Part shown: one piece after another, positions 54,562 to 63,873 of the stretch | Position numbering within the stretch: position 1 is the first letter of the stretch | How the letters are laid out: every line of letters begins with the position of its first letter | DNA from: Pseudomonas petrae | Lineage (GTDB): Bacteria > Pseudomonadota > Gammaproteobacteria > Pseudomonadales > Pseudomonadaceae | Length of the DNA stretch: 64,000 nt | Direction of reading: 5' to 3' | NCBI RefSeq assembly: GCF_021728295.1 | Contig: NZ_JAKJXE010000001.1 | Span: 372,001 to 436,000 of the forward strand | Translations under genes and position numbers: made by a program | The notes under the pieces: generated by a model | Told to the model about the DNA's origin: nothing | What the model saw: only the letters and a program-made list of their open reading frames with translations | Database searches by the model: none

Positions 54562-54849
54562 TCAGGGATTGGGCTTGGCCGACGGCTGCAGTCCCGGCAA
54601 TGGCTCATCGTCCTTTGGCGGACCTGGCTGAGGAATCTTCGGCAGCAGCGGCGGGTTGCCCTGTCCGCCTGCATGGGGAACGCCCGGCGGTGCAACTTGC
54701 GGGTACGGCGTTGGCGTCGCGGTGCCGGGCGAACCGGCCGACGCCGCGATGGGCTCGGGCGTATTCAGAACAGGTTGCAGGCTCTCGGCAGACGCTTGCG
54801 ACACGCCGAGCACAGTGATGACAATCGTCAGTAGAATGGAGCACTTCAT
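54562..54849 (-). CDS. Small proline-rich exported protein
   Basis: 95 residues with GGGGAGG before the ATG. Signal peptide 'MKCSILLTIVITVLGVSQASA', then a low-complexity Pro/Gly/Ala-rich mature part ('PGTATPTPYPQVAPPGVPHAG'). No family recognised. Confidence 0.75.
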   Translation of the reverse strand: MKCSILLTIVITVLGVSQASAESLQPVLNTPEPIAASAGSPGTATPTPYPQVAPPGVPHAGGQGNPPLLPKIPQPGPPKDDEPLPGLQPSAKPNP

Positions 54850-54960
54850 CGTTGGCCTCCCCTGCCAATCTTTCGCTTACCGCGCAGGCTACTCCTGCGC
54901 AACGCATCGCGCTCTGACAAATTGCGCTGCATGCGGCCCGACCCTTTTAACGAGTTATCC

Positions 54961-55647
54961 ATGAAACGTTTTGTTCTGCTCGACACCACTCCGATCCCCG
55001 ATAACGGCGGCGCCTTGTGCCTGTTCGAGTACGGCGAAGATTTTGTCATCAAGATTCAGGGCGGCGACGGCGGCCAGTTGATGAACACGCGCATGCACGG
55101 CTCCGAAGACGCCCTGGCAGAAATACCGTGCAAGAAGGTCGCGTCACGCCTCAACCCGCGGGTGCTGATCGGCGGACTGGGTATGGGCTTCACCCTGGCG
55201 TCGGCACTCAAGCACCTGGGCAAGAACGGCGAAGTAGTGGTCGCCGAGCTGGTGCCCGGCGTCGTCGAGTGGAACCGCGGCGCATTGGGTGAGAAATCGG
55301 GCAATCCGTTGCAGGACCCACGCGCCAAGGTGGTGGTGCAAGACGTCGCTCAGGTGCTGAAAGCCGAGCCTCAGGGCTTTGACGCGATCATGCTGGACGT
55401 CGACAACGGCCCTGAAGGCCTGACGCAAAAGTCCAACAGCTGGCTTTACTCGGCCGGCGGTCTTGCGGCATGTGCAAGCGCGCTACGCCCAAAAGGCGTG
55501 CTGGCCGTATGGTCCGCCAGCGCCGATGCGGCCTTCAGCGACAAATTGCGCAAGGCCGGCTTCAAGGCCGAAGAGGTCAAGGTCTACGCCCATGGGAACA
55601 AGGGCACACGGCACACCATCTGGATCGCTGAAAAACTGAAGGGCTGA
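54961..55647 (+). CDS. Spermidine-synthase-like methyltransferase-fold protein
   Basis: 228 residues from the ATG at 54961. A Rossmann methyltransferase-like core: 'VLIGGLGMGFTLASAL' (nucleotide loop), 'VVVAELVPGVVEWN' (acidic end of strand 2), 'FDAIMLDVDNGPEGL'. Resembles spermidine synthases but is shorter and lacks their N-terminal domain. Substrate unknown. Confidence 0.85.
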   Translation: MKRFVLLDTTPIPDNGGALCLFEYGEDFVIKIQGGDGGQLMNTRMHGSEDALAEIPCKKVASRLNPRVLIGGLGMGFTLASALKHLGKNGEVVVAELVPGVVEWNRGALGEKSGNPLQDPRAKVVVQDVAQVLKAEPQGFDAIMLDVDNGPEGLTQKSNSWLYSAGGLAACASALRPKGVLAVWSASADAAFSDKLRKAGFKAEEVKVYAHGNKGTRHTIWIAEKLKG

Positions 55648-55717
55648 GCGACGGGCAAAGCGCTAGACTTGCCTCCATAGATCTTCATCGCCAACAGAAC
55701 ACGAAACAGGTGACGCC

Positions 55718-56089
55718 ATGAGTTCGGCCAATACGCCAACCAACACTTCCAAACTGGACCGCATCCTCGCCGACGCCCAGCGTGATCGCGAAATGGGTTA
55801 CCGCGACAAGGCCCTGCGCATGTACCCGCACGTCTGCGGCCGCTGCGCCCGGGAATTTGCAGGCAAACGTCTCAGCGAGTTGACCGTGCACCACCGCGAC
55901 CACAACCACGACAACAATCCCCAGGACGGTTCCAACTGGGAACTGCTGTGCCTGTACTGCCACGACAACGAACACTCGCGTTACACCGATCAGCAATACT
56001 TTTCGGAAAGCTCGACCAGCAGCCCGAAAACCGCCAAGGCCACTCACAACCCGTTCGCCGCGCTGGCGGGGTTGATGAAGAAGGACTAG
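55718..56089 (+). CDS. yajD: YajD-family HNH nuclease
   Basis: 123 residues. HNH motif 'LTVHHRDHNHDNNPQDGSN' followed by 'LLCLYCHDNEHSRY', with zinc-binding 'CGRCARE' upstream. Same size as E. coli YajD; the DNA target and role are unknown. Confidence 0.92.
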   Translation: MSSANTPTNTSKLDRILADAQRDREMGYRDKALRMYPHVCGRCAREFAGKRLSELTVHHRDHNHDNNPQDGSNWELLCLYCHDNEHSRYTDQQYFSESSTSSPKTAKATHNPFAALAGLMKKD

Positions 56090-56099
56090 CAACGAAGCT

Positions 56100-56225
56100 G
56101 CAAGTTTTAAGCTGCAAGCGGCAAGCAAAAGCAACGGCGGCGCTCATCAGCTCACCGCCCGGCTTGCGGCTTGCGGCTTGCGGCTTGCGGCTTGCGGCTT
56201 GCGGCTGAAAGCTTAAAGCTTGCCG
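56100..56225. repeat. Six tandem GGCTTGC units within a larger inverted repeat
   Basis: GGCTTGC is repeated six times without change (56161-56202). The 5' side carries the opposite motif ('AAGCTGCAAGCGGCAAGC'), so a long imperfect hairpin can form. It lies between yajD and the SpoU gene. Confidence 0.85.
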
Positions 56226-56275
56226 CTGCCTCTTCCCCTATACTCCCGCGCTTTCTCTGATGAGCACCCTCCCCC

Positions 56276-56764
56276 GTGGCCAACAAACGCTATGCCTGCA
56301 TCGGCCTGTTCAATCCCAAATCCCCGGAAAACGTCGGTTCGGTGATGCGCGCAGCAGGCTGCTATGGCGTGGCGTCGGTGTTCTACACCGGCAAGCGCTA
56401 CGAGCGTGCGCGTGATTTCGTCACCGACACCAAGAAGATCCACCAGGACATCCCGCTGATCGGCATTGATGACCTGAGAAAGATCATCCCGCTGGGCTGC
56501 GTGCCGGTGGCCGTGGAATTGGTCGAGGGCGCACGTGCGCTGCCGGAGTACACCCACCCTGACCGGGCAATCTATATCTTCGGGCCGGAAGACGGCTCGC
56601 TGGATAAAGAGATCCGCGATTGGTGCGAAGACGTGGTGTACATCCCCACGACGGGCTGCATGAACCTCGCGGCGACGGTCAACGTCGTGCTTTACGACCG
56701 CATGGCCAAAGGCATCAACACCCGCTCTGGCCCGCAGTTCGGACGGGAAACCGATCGCACCTGA
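56276..56764 (+). CDS. SpoU/TrmH-family RNA methyltransferase, GTG start
   Basis: 162 residues beginning at GTG 56276; the ATG at 56260 is out of frame. SPOUT motifs are 'SPENVGSVMRAAG' (motif 1), 'AIYIFGPEDGSLD' (motif 2) and 'IPTTGCMNLAATVNVVLYD' (motif 3). Transfers a methyl group to RNA, probably a tRNA or rRNA 2'-O position; the target cannot be set from sequence alone. Confidence 0.92.
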   Translation: MANKRYACIGLFNPKSPENVGSVMRAAGCYGVASVFYTGKRYERARDFVTDTKKIHQDIPLIGIDDLRKIIPLGCVPVAVELVEGARALPEYTHPDRAIYIFGPEDGSLDKEIRDWCEDVVYIPTTGCMNLAATVNVVLYDRMAKGINTRSGPQFGRETDRT

Positions 56765-56849
56765 CGTCCGCGCGCTGACAAAACGCATTGAACAGTTTGC
56801 GCTTGTGACAGTCAGCTTTAAGGACCCTACCTTCCACGGAGAACGCATC

Positions 56850-57221
56850 ATGAGCGACACCCCGATCATTGAACGCATCGAACGACCTTTGCACAATTAC
56901 CCGGAGCAGAACGTACAGGGCTGGGAGCGCATTGGCTCGCTGGCAGGTGGTGTACTGATGATGGGCAAAGGCCTGCGCCGCGGCGGGATCTTCGGTCTGG
57001 TGGAATTGGCAATCGGCGGCGCCGTACTGGCCCGTGGCATCACTGGCCACTGCTCGGCCAAGGCGCTCATCGACAAGAGCCGCAGTGAAATGGACGTAGC
57101 CCGTTCGCGCATCGAAGAAGCAGGCGCCGAACTGAGCAAGCTGAAAACCAAAGCTGAAGTCGCTGTAGAAGACGCTGTCGACACTGGCATCGACGCGTTG
57201 AAAGGTCCGAAAGGCGTCTGA
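56850..57221 (+). CDS. DUF2892-like membrane protein
   Basis: 123 residues from the ATG at 56850 (GGAG upstream). 'NVQGWERIGSLAGGVLMMGKGLRRGG' and 'LVELAIGGAVLARGITGHC' form a hydrophobic hairpin like DUF2892 proteins. The C-terminal half is a coiled helix ('ARSRIEEAGAELSKLKTKAEV'). Function unknown. Confidence 0.83.
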   Translation: MSDTPIIERIERPLHNYPEQNVQGWERIGSLAGGVLMMGKGLRRGGIFGLVELAIGGAVLARGITGHCSAKALIDKSRSEMDVARSRIEEAGAELSKLKTKAEVAVEDAVDTGIDALKGPKGV

Positions 57222-57240
57222 TCGACGCTGCATCGCAAGC

Positions 57241-57282
57241 AAGCTCGTGACGGCTGAACCGACAGCCTCGCGAGCTTTTCGC
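57241..57282. terminator. Bidirectional terminator between convergent genes
   Basis: AAGCTCG pairs with CGAGCTT, with an inner GGCT/AGCC helix, followed by TTTCGCTTT on the plus strand. It lies between the DUF2892-like gene and ycgN and could serve both. Confidence 0.7.
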
Positions 57283-57283
57283 T

Positions 57284-57733
57284 TTAGCCCGCACGAAAAA
57301 TCAGGTAGTCCTCCCAGTCGTCCTCGGGCACGCTGCCTTCGCTGAGCATGCGGCCGGACTGAGAAATACGCTGCTTGTGCACCTGTTCCCGATCCCCACA
57401 CACCAGATGGTGCCAGAGCGGCAAGTCCTTGCCCTCGCTGACCAGCCGATAGCCGCAGGTGGGCGGCAACCACTTGAATTCGTCAGCCTGTCCGGGCGTC
57501 AGCTGAATGCAGTCCGGGACCTGGGCCCGGCGATTCGGGTAATCAGTGCAGGCGCAGGTGTTCAGGTCCAGCAGCTTGCAGGCGATGCGCGTGTAATAAA
57601 CGCTGCCGTCGTCCTCGTCCTCGAGTTTTTGCAGGCAGCACAAACCGCAGCCGTCACACAGCGACTCCCACTCGACTGCATCGAGCTGCTCGAGGGTTTT
57701 GCGTATCCAGAAGGGTTCTACTATGGCGGCCAT
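57284..57733 (-). CDS. ycgN: YcgN-family cysteine cluster protein (UPF0260)
   Basis: 149 residues. Cys-rich core '[16 protein letters not shown]', '[18 protein letters not shown]' and 'PTCGYRL', a likely metal or Fe-S site of the UPF0260 family. '[10 protein letters not shown]' is a conserved later block. Function unknown; often near ycgL and rnd, as here. Confidence 0.93.
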   Translation of the reverse strand: MAAIVEPFWIRKTLEQLDAVEWESLCDGCGLCCLQKLEDEDDGSVYYTRIACKLLDLNTCACTDYPNRRAQVPDCIQLTPGQADEFKWLPPTCGYRLVSEGKDLPLWHHLVCGDREQVHKQRISQSGRMLSEGSVPEDDWEDYLIFRAG

Positions 57734-58033
57734 GGTTCTCGCGCAAAGCTGTGGGGCAATGAAAGGTCGCCAGTCTAGAGGTACACGTCATCCGGGCCAA
57801 GCACGGGCGACTGTCGGTCAATGCGCGCGGCAGATGGAAGCGGCTTCAACCACGCAATGCGCAGGCTTGTCAGCAACGAAGCGGCGCAGTAGCTTTAGGC
57901 CCTCGCGGGCAGGTCTGCCATTGCCCGCGCTGATCAACCCCTTTTGCGACGATGCCTGCCGTCAACGGCCCAACTGAATGATCACGCCGCCTGCTGCAGG
58001 CGAGCGGGTTATCTCTCTTTCAGGATCGAATCC
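57734..58033. other. Intergenic region between ycgN and the nitroreductase gene
   Basis: 300 bp between divergent genes, so promoters for both are expected here, but I cannot place them firmly. An 8-bp hairpin CGCGGGCA / TGCCCGCG (57905-57930) resembles a REP remnant. Confidence 0.5.
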
Positions 58034-58627
58034 ATGAGCGCCAATCCCCGTGTTGCCGAGTACGCCATCGACCCGCAATTCACCGAGCGCTGGTCGCCAC
58101 GCGCCTTCAGCGGCGAGAGCATCCCGCAGGAAACCCTGCTGAGCTTTTTTGAAGCGGCCCGCTGGGCGCCTTCGGCCTACAACTCACAACCGTGGCGTTT
58201 TCTCTACGCTCGCCGTGACACGCCAAACTGGGAGCGCTTCCTCGGCCTGCTGAATGAATTCAATCGCGGCTGGGCGCAGCATGCCTCGGCGCTGGTGATC
58301 ATTATTTCCAAAACCACCTTCACCGCCCCCGGCGCCACCGAAGAAACTCCGGCGCTGTGGCACACCTTTGACACAGGTTCGGCGTGGGGATATCTGGCGC
58401 TGCAGGCGAGCATCGGCGGCTGGCACACCCACGGCATGGCCGGTTTCGATCAGGAACTGACTCGCAAGGAACTGAAAATTCCGGAGGATTACGCGCTGCA
58501 CGCGGCGGTGGCGATCGGCAAGCTGGGGGATAAATCGACGCTGGCCGAATACCTTCAGGCTCGGGAAACGCCGAGCCCGCGTCGGCCGCTGGCTGAGCTC
58601 GCGGCTGAGGGGGATTTCAGTTTGTAA
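58034..58627 (+). CDS. Nitroreductase family protein
   Basis: 197 residues from the ATG at 58034 (AGGA upstream); the longer open frame has no ribosome binding site. FMN-binding 'RWSPRAFSG', 'ARWAPSAYNSQPWRFLYA' and 'ALQASIGGWHTHGMAGFD' fit small flavin nitroreductases. NAD(P)H-dependent reduction of nitro or enone compounds is the family role; the natural substrate is unknown. Confidence 0.92.
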   Translation: MSANPRVAEYAIDPQFTERWSPRAFSGESIPQETLLSFFEAARWAPSAYNSQPWRFLYARRDTPNWERFLGLLNEFNRGWAQHASALVIIISKTTFTAPGATEETPALWHTFDTGSAWGYLALQASIGGWHTHGMAGFDQELTRKELKIPEDYALHAAVAIGKLGDKSTLAEYLQARETPSPRRPLAELAAEGDFSL

Positions 58628-58647
58628 GAGCTGGACGCTCGGTTTGA

Positions 58648-58740
58648 GTGGGACCGGCTTTAGCCGGGAAGGCGTCGGGGGCCACTCCACAAAATGGATG
58701 GCGTACACACTGGCCTCTTCCCGGCTGAAGCCGGTCCCAC
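58648..58740. repeat. REP pair after the nitroreductase gene
   Basis: 'GTGGGACCGGCTTTAGCCGG' (58648) and its inverted copy ending at 58740, same family as at 27303 and 49685. It separates two convergent genes. Confidence 0.85.
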
Positions 58741-58751
58741 AAGGACAGGGT

Positions 58752-59684
58752 TCAATACCCCTTCGCGAAATCCACTTCTCCGCGCAACGCCTCGCCGGCC
58801 GCATAGGCCTTGAGGTTGTCCACGAACAGCCGGGTCATCGCCGGCGGCGACGTCGGCGCCGAGCTGTGACCGGTGAGCAACAGGCCCCACGCCGTCCAGA
58901 ACGGGTGACGCTGGGGCAATGGCTCTTGCCGGCAGACGTCAATGACCGCCCCCGCCAGATGCCCTTCTTTCAGCGCCTCGACCAAGTCCGCATCAACCAC
59001 CGCCGTGCCCCGGCCGACGTTGATGAACAACGCTGATGGCTTGAAACAGGCAAACAGTTTGGCGTTGTAGAGGTCGTGGGTCTGCGGCGTGTTGGGCAGC
59101 AGGTTGATGACGAAGTCGACCTCGGCCACCAGACGCGGCAAGTCCTCCAGCGCAGCCACTTCAGCGAACGGCGCTTCAGTCCGCGCGCTTGACGCAATGC
59201 CATACAGCTCGACGCCAAACGGCACGAGGAACCGGGCGACGTGCCGGCCAATGTCGCCCGTCCCGACGATCAGCGCTTTGCGCCCCGAGAGGCTCCGGCC
59301 CATGCGATTGTCCCACTTGCGCTCGACCTGACTGACCAACCGCGCCAGCACTTCACGCTCGTGTACCAACAGGTAGGTCAGGACGAACTCGGCCATCACC
59401 TGCCCGAAGATGCCGACGGCGCGGGTCAGTTGATAGTCGCGGTACAGCCCGTCAGCCAGTAACGGTGTGATGCCGGCCCAGGTCGATTGCAGCCATTTCG
59501 GCTTGTGGCCCTGGCGCAGCAGATTCGCCAGCAGGTCGGGCTGACCGAGCCAGATCGGCGCCTCGGCGGCCATTTTCGACAGTTCGGCGGAGTCACCGCT
59601 GCTCAGCACCTGGATCTCGGGGGCAGTCTGGCGGAGCAGTTCGGTGTAAACGGGGTAATCGTGTTCGGCGATCAGAACGCGCAT
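58752..59684 (-). CDS. D-2-hydroxyacid dehydrogenase
   Basis: 310 residues from the ATG at 59684. NAD-binding 'VGTGDIGRHVARFL', catalytic-domain block 'INLLPNTPQTHDLYN', 'FINVGRGTAVVDADLVEAL', the Glu in 'CRQEPLP' and the His in 'LLTGHSSAPTSP'. A glyoxylate/hydroxypyruvate reductase-type enzyme is likely; the exact substrate is open. Confidence 0.92.
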   Translation of the reverse strand: MRVLIAEHDYPVYTELLRQTAPEIQVLSSGDSAELSKMAAEAPIWLGQPDLLANLLRQGHKPKWLQSTWAGITPLLADGLYRDYQLTRAVGIFGQVMAEFVLTYLLVHEREVLARLVSQVERKWDNRMGRSLSGRKALIVGTGDIGRHVARFLVPFGVELYGIASSARTEAPFAEVAALEDLPRLVAEVDFVINLLPNTPQTHDLYNAKLFACFKPSALFINVGRGTAVVDADLVEALKEGHLAGAVIDVCRQEPLPQRHPFWTAWGLLLTGHSSAPTSPPAMTRLFVDNLKAYAAGEALRGEVDFAKGY

Positions 59685-59815
59685 GGATTCAAAACTCGAA
59701 TAAACGGGGCGTGCGACCGCACAGCGTGCCGGACCGCGCTCGGTTGAGCCGGTCAGGTCTGACGCATGCAACGGTCCGGTGTACCCCTGCGGTGGATTGC
59801 AGGGTCAGAAATCGA

Positions 59816-60109
59816 TCACATCGGATCGTTGCGGCGCAGCAGCTCTTCGGGCAAGTGCTCGATGTAATCGTCTTCGGCCGGTGGCATCTGCAGGTGGTAA
59901 CCCTGCTTTTCCAGATTGGCGAGCACCGCGTGAATGTCTTCACGGGCCAGGGCGCGTTCCGGCGACAGGACCAGGTTGAAGGCGTGCTGCGGCTTGCCGA
60001 ACGCGGTCAACAATTCCTCGGGCACACGCTCCAGGGCGTCGCTCTTGAGGACATACAGGTACATTTCGTTTCTGCGCGGGCTGCGGTAGATGGAGCAAAT
60101 ACGTTTCAA
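59816..60109 (-). CDS. ycgL: YcgL domain protein, TTG start
   Basis: 97 residues. The family's usual N-terminus '[20 protein letters not shown]' begins exactly at TTG 60109, with GGAG eight bases upstream and a TTGA overlap with the rnd stop. '[11 protein letters not shown]' and '[15 protein letters not shown]' are conserved. Function unknown; conserved next to rnd in gammaproteobacteria. Confidence 0.92.
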   Translation of the reverse strand: MKRICSIYRSPRRNEMYLYVLKSDALERVPEELLTAFGKPQHAFNLVLSPERALAREDIHAVLANLEKQGYHLQMPPAEDDYIEHLPEELLRRNDPM

Positions 60110-61239
60110 GGCTGTTCTCCGGCGTTGGCCAGGCTGTCGAGCAGCATCTGGCCCATCAATTCGCGGCGCCAGCCACGCAGCGAATCGGGCAGTTTATAGG
60201 GACCGTCTGGGTAACCGGTCTTGAGCAGGGCTTCGAGGGTCTTTTTGCGCAGCATCAATTCCGGCGCCATGTCGAGGCGCTCGGCTTGCTGCTGGCCAAT
60301 GACGCGCAAGCTCTTGAGCACGTTAGAGGCCTCGATCGGCAGCGGCTCCGGCAAGGCAGGCGGCCACAGATCCGGCGACACGCTGCCGGTTTTCTTGATC
60401 AGGTCGAGCAGAAACTCGCCGTCCTGACGCACGGTCTTGGGGTGCATGTCGTCGATCTTCGCCAGCGCGGCGAGGTTGTCTGGCTGGGACTTTGCCAGCG
60501 GCCAGAGCGAATGTTCGCGCAGGATGCGGTTGCGTGGCTGATTACGCAGGCGCGCTTGTTGCTCGCGCCAGGCGCAGAGTTCACGCAGCACGGCGAGTTG
60601 TGCACGGGACAGCTTCCACGCCAGCTTGGCGTCGCGGTAAGCGTCATAAGGATCGGTTTCGCGGCGCAGATTGGCGACCAGTTCAGCACCGTCCTCCAGC
60701 ACCCACGCGTACTTTTCATCGGACAGACGCGGACGCAGCAGCTTGTACACCTCGGCCAGGTGCACGGCGTCTTCGGCGGCGTAGCTGATCTGGGTTTCCG
60801 AAAGTGGACGCTGCAGCCAGTCCGAACGCGTCTCACCCTTCGGCAGATCGATGTTCAGCACTTCCTGCACCAGACGCGAATAACCCATCGAGAACCCGAG
60901 GTTCAGATAGGCCGCCGCCAGTTGCGTGTCGAATAGCGGCGCCGGCAGGCTGCCGGTCAGGCGCAGCAGCACCTCAAGGTCCTCGCTGCAGGCGTGAACG
61001 ACTTTGATGACGTCAGGGTTTTCCAGCAGCGCGGCCAGAGGTTTCCAATCGCTTATCAGCAACGGGTCGATCAGGTAAGCGCGTGAACCATCGCCAATCT
61101 GCAACAGCGCGGCGATGGGATAGAAAGTGTCGACCCGCATGAATTCGGTGTCGAGCGCAACGTAGGGCAGTGTCTGCCACTGTGCGCAATGTTCGGCGAG
61201 GCTATGGTCGTCGCGAATCCAGTGAATATCGATGGCCAC
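60106..61239 (-). CDS. rnd: Ribonuclease D
   Basis: 377 residues. DEDD exonuclease motifs '[10 protein letters not shown]' (Asp30, Glu32) and '[15 protein letters not shown]', then an HRDC domain ('[22 protein letters not shown]'). A 3'-5' exonuclease that trims tRNA precursors. Coupled to ycgL. Confidence 0.95.
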   Translation of the reverse strand: MAIDIHWIRDDHSLAEHCAQWQTLPYVALDTEFMRVDTFYPIAALLQIGDGSRAYLIDPLLISDWKPLAALLENPDVIKVVHACSEDLEVLLRLTGSLPAPLFDTQLAAAYLNLGFSMGYSRLVQEVLNIDLPKGETRSDWLQRPLSETQISYAAEDAVHLAEVYKLLRPRLSDEKYAWVLEDGAELVANLRRETDPYDAYRDAKLAWKLSRAQLAVLRELCAWREQQARLRNQPRNRILREHSLWPLAKSQPDNLAALAKIDDMHPKTVRQDGEFLLDLIKKTGSVSPDLWPPALPEPLPIEASNVLKSLRVIGQQQAERLDMAPELMLRKKTLEALLKTGYPDGPYKLPDSLRGWRRELMGQMLLDSLANAGEQP

Positions 61240-61372
61240 ACGGCTCTCCCTCGAAGAATGGCGCGCAGTATATATCGCTACAAGCGGTTACCGGGCATCC
61301 GTCCTGCAAGTCTCGAACAACTTCATCTTTGAAGCGCGCAAATAGCCGCTGCGGCGACGACCGTCCATCCGA

Positions 61373-62032
61373 TCACTGGCCGGCCTTGCGCAGCACGTAC
61401 ACCCGCCACATGGCGTAGCCGGGAAGAAAGTCATGGTGATCGACGATCCTGAAACCCGCCTGCGCGAACTCGGATTCAATGTCGCTGCGGCACACCACGA
61501 ACCGATTGCGGGGCACAGACATGCCAACGTCCAGTCGACCCTGCTGCCGTTTGCGACGCCAGGCTTTGACGTTGCCGTCCACCCACAGCCCGACGATGGC
61601 CGTGTCGCGGGTCACCCGGTGAAACTCGTCGAGAATAGCGCCTCGTTTTTCGCTGTCGGCCAAGTGATGGAACAACCGCATGCAGAAGATGCAGTCCACC
61701 GCGTTCGCGGACAGGCCGATGGAAAACGCCGAGCTCTGGAACGTGCGGATGCGCTTGCGCACCTCGCTTGACGACTGCGCCTCGGCGAACGCGAGCATGT
61801 CGGTGGAAGGATCGGCCGCGAGGATTACCCGATTGGCGTGTTCGGCCAGCACCGGCCAGAAACGCCCGGAGCCCGACGGCAAGTCCAGCACCAGTCCGGG
61901 CTCGCCTGCATCGCGCAACGCCATCCGTGCCAGCTGCGCATCGCGCCAGAGACTCAGACGCCGGCCGAAGGTGTGTTCATGCCGATGCACGTACTCTTCA
62001 ACGTGAACCTTTTTGCCCAGGGGTTCACTCAT
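61373..62032 (-). CDS. Class I SAM-dependent methyltransferase coupled to eptA
   Basis: 219 residues from the ATG at 62032, which overlaps the eptA stop by 8 bp (ATGAGTGA). SAM-binding 'GLVLDLPSGSGRFWPVL' and 'VILAADPSTDMLAFA', 'AVDCIFCMRLFHHLAD'. Methyltransferase type 11 fold. Translational coupling to eptA suggests a role in envelope lipid or LPS modification, but this is inference. Confidence 0.87.
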   Translation of the reverse strand: MSEPLGKKVHVEEYVHRHEHTFGRRLSLWRDAQLARMALRDAGEPGLVLDLPSGSGRFWPVLAEHANRVILAADPSTDMLAFAEAQSSSEVRKRIRTFQSSAFSIGLSANAVDCIFCMRLFHHLADSEKRGAILDEFHRVTRDTAIVGLWVDGNVKAWRRKRQQGRLDVGMSVPRNRFVVCRSDIESEFAQAGFRIVDHHDFLPGYAMWRVYVLRKAGQ

Positions 62033-63674
62033 TGGCCAGTACCCCGTCCGTATAAATCCCCCGACAGCCCGCGAACATGTCCAGCGCCGGGTTATAGACG
62101 CTTGTCCGCACTTGCAGCAGGCCCAACATCGAATGGAACAAGTTGTCCTGACTGAGAGGCGCGTTGCGCTCTTTTTGCAGGCAATGAGTATCCACTGCGA
62201 ATGACTGCTGATAACTCTCGGAAAACCAGGCAATCATCGGAACATGTTTCTGCTGATCGGGCGCCAGCATATAAGGCGTGCCGTGAAGAAACAGGTTGTA
62301 TTCACCCAGTGACTCACCGTGGTCGGAGAGATAAACCATGGCCGTGTCCACTTTCCCCTGATTGCTGCGCAGGATATCAATCAGCGACGCCAGCACATGG
62401 TCGGTGTACAGCAATGTGTTGTCGTAGCCGTTGACGATACTTTCCCGGGTACAATTATTCAGCGCATTGCTTTCGCACACCGGGGTGAACTTCTCGAATT
62501 CTTTTGGATAACGCTTGAAGTACTCAGGACCGTGACTGCCCATCTGATGAAGTACCAGCACGGTGTCCTTGTCCAGTTGGTCGATGAAGTGCTGCAGCCC
62601 CTGCAACAGGATTTCATCGCGGCACTCGTTGTTGGCACACAGCGCCGGATCCTTGAGGTTGCTGACGTCCTGCAACGTCACCCGGTCGCAGGTGCCTTTG
62701 CAGCCCGACTGGTTGTCGCGCCAGATCACATCCAGCCCGGCGCGTTTCAGTACATCGAGCATGCCTTCTTCATTGCGCGCGGTGGTTGCGTTGTAATCCT
62801 TGCGGCCCATGTTGGAAAACATGCACGGCACCGACACCGCCGTCTCCGTGCCGCAGGAATGCACGTCAGTAAACGTGAGCAGTCCGTGCTCCTTGCTCAA
62901 TTGCGGCGTGGTATCGCGATCGTAACCCAGGATGCCAAAGTTCTCGGCCCGCGCACTTTCACCCACAACCAGCACGGTCAACGACTTGCGCTTGTGCTGC
63001 TGCCAATCGCTGGCAAGTTTGGCATCCTGACCGATACTCACGAACGGCCGCTGCGCAGACTTGACCTGCTCACTCAAGTAACCCACAGACGCCGCGATGT
63101 AGTTGCTCGGCACCACCATCAGGCGCAACTCGTGATGATTGCGAAACAGCGACGACAGCCCCTGATAATTCGACAGCGCCACGCCGCCGATGGCGACCAC
63201 GCACACAACGGACACCAACGCCTTGCTGAGCAACTCACGGGGCCAGCGGCGATAGGCAATCGGTGTGTTGAAAAGAATGAACGACGGGACAACGCCCAGA
63301 AAAAACAAATAACCGAGCAACTTCAATGACAGAAGATCGCGCACTTCCGTGACATTGGTTTCAGCAAAGTTTCTGAACATCCCCGCGTCAATCATCACGC
63401 CGTATTGGCTCATGAAATAAGCCACGCCGGCGCTGACGAAAAAGATAACGATCAACACCGGTGTCAATACGCGCTTGAACGCTAACAGCGTGAAGAAAAT
63501 GTTAAAGACACAGAACACCATCAGCGCAAAAGCACCGCGCAACAACAGGCCCTTACCGTCAGAATCGGTAATTGCAAATACATGCTGCCAGAGGGTCAGG
63601 TTAAACCCGATCAGCAAAAAGGCACTGGCAAGCAATGTCACAAGCTCGGGACGAACTGCTTTTACGTTCAGCAT
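62025..63674 (-). CDS. eptA: Lipid A phosphoethanolamine transferase EptA
   Basis: 549 residues from the ATG at 63674. Five N-terminal membrane helices are followed by a periplasmic sulfatase-fold domain. Expected zinc and catalytic residues: Glu239 in 'VVGESARAENFG', nucleophile Thr278 in 'SCGTETAVSVPCMFSNM', His381 in 'HQMGSHGPEY', Asp451-His452 in 'LSDHGESLGE', His464 in 'LHGTP'. Cysteines for the usual disulfides are present. Known role: adding phosphoethanolamine to lipid A, which lowers binding of cationic peptides such as polymyxin. No two-component regulator is adjacent. Confidence 0.94.
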   Translation of the reverse strand: MLNVKAVRPELVTLLASAFLLIGFNLTLWQHVFAITDSDGKGLLLRGAFALMVFCVFNIFFTLLAFKRVLTPVLIVIFFVSAGVAYFMSQYGVMIDAGMFRNFAETNVTEVRDLLSLKLLGYLFFLGVVPSFILFNTPIAYRRWPRELLSKALVSVVCVVAIGGVALSNYQGLSSLFRNHHELRLMVVPSNYIAASVGYLSEQVKSAQRPFVSIGQDAKLASDWQQHKRKSLTVLVVGESARAENFGILGYDRDTTPQLSKEHGLLTFTDVHSCGTETAVSVPCMFSNMGRKDYNATTARNEEGMLDVLKRAGLDVIWRDNQSGCKGTCDRVTLQDVSNLKDPALCANNECRDEILLQGLQHFIDQLDKDTVLVLHQMGSHGPEYFKRYPKEFEKFTPVCESNALNNCTRESIVNGYDNTLLYTDHVLASLIDILRSNQGKVDTAMVYLSDHGESLGEYNLFLHGTPYMLAPDQQKHVPMIAWFSESYQQSFAVDTHCLQKERNAPLSQDNLFHSMLGLLQVRTSVYNPALDMFAGCRGIYTDGVLANE

Positions 63675-63873
63675 AAAAGTCTGCTTGGCTGGAAATGAGA
63701 ATATAAACGCGGAGGGAACCCCGCCGATGCCGCGAACTTTAGGCATCGGGCCATCAATTTTTTGTGAAAAGGATGAGAACGATTGGTGGGGGCGGGATTG
63801 TTGCTTTCTAGAAAGGGACCTGCGGCTCAAGCCGCAGGAACTCAGCGAGGATCTTCCGAAACCGATAAAGCAT

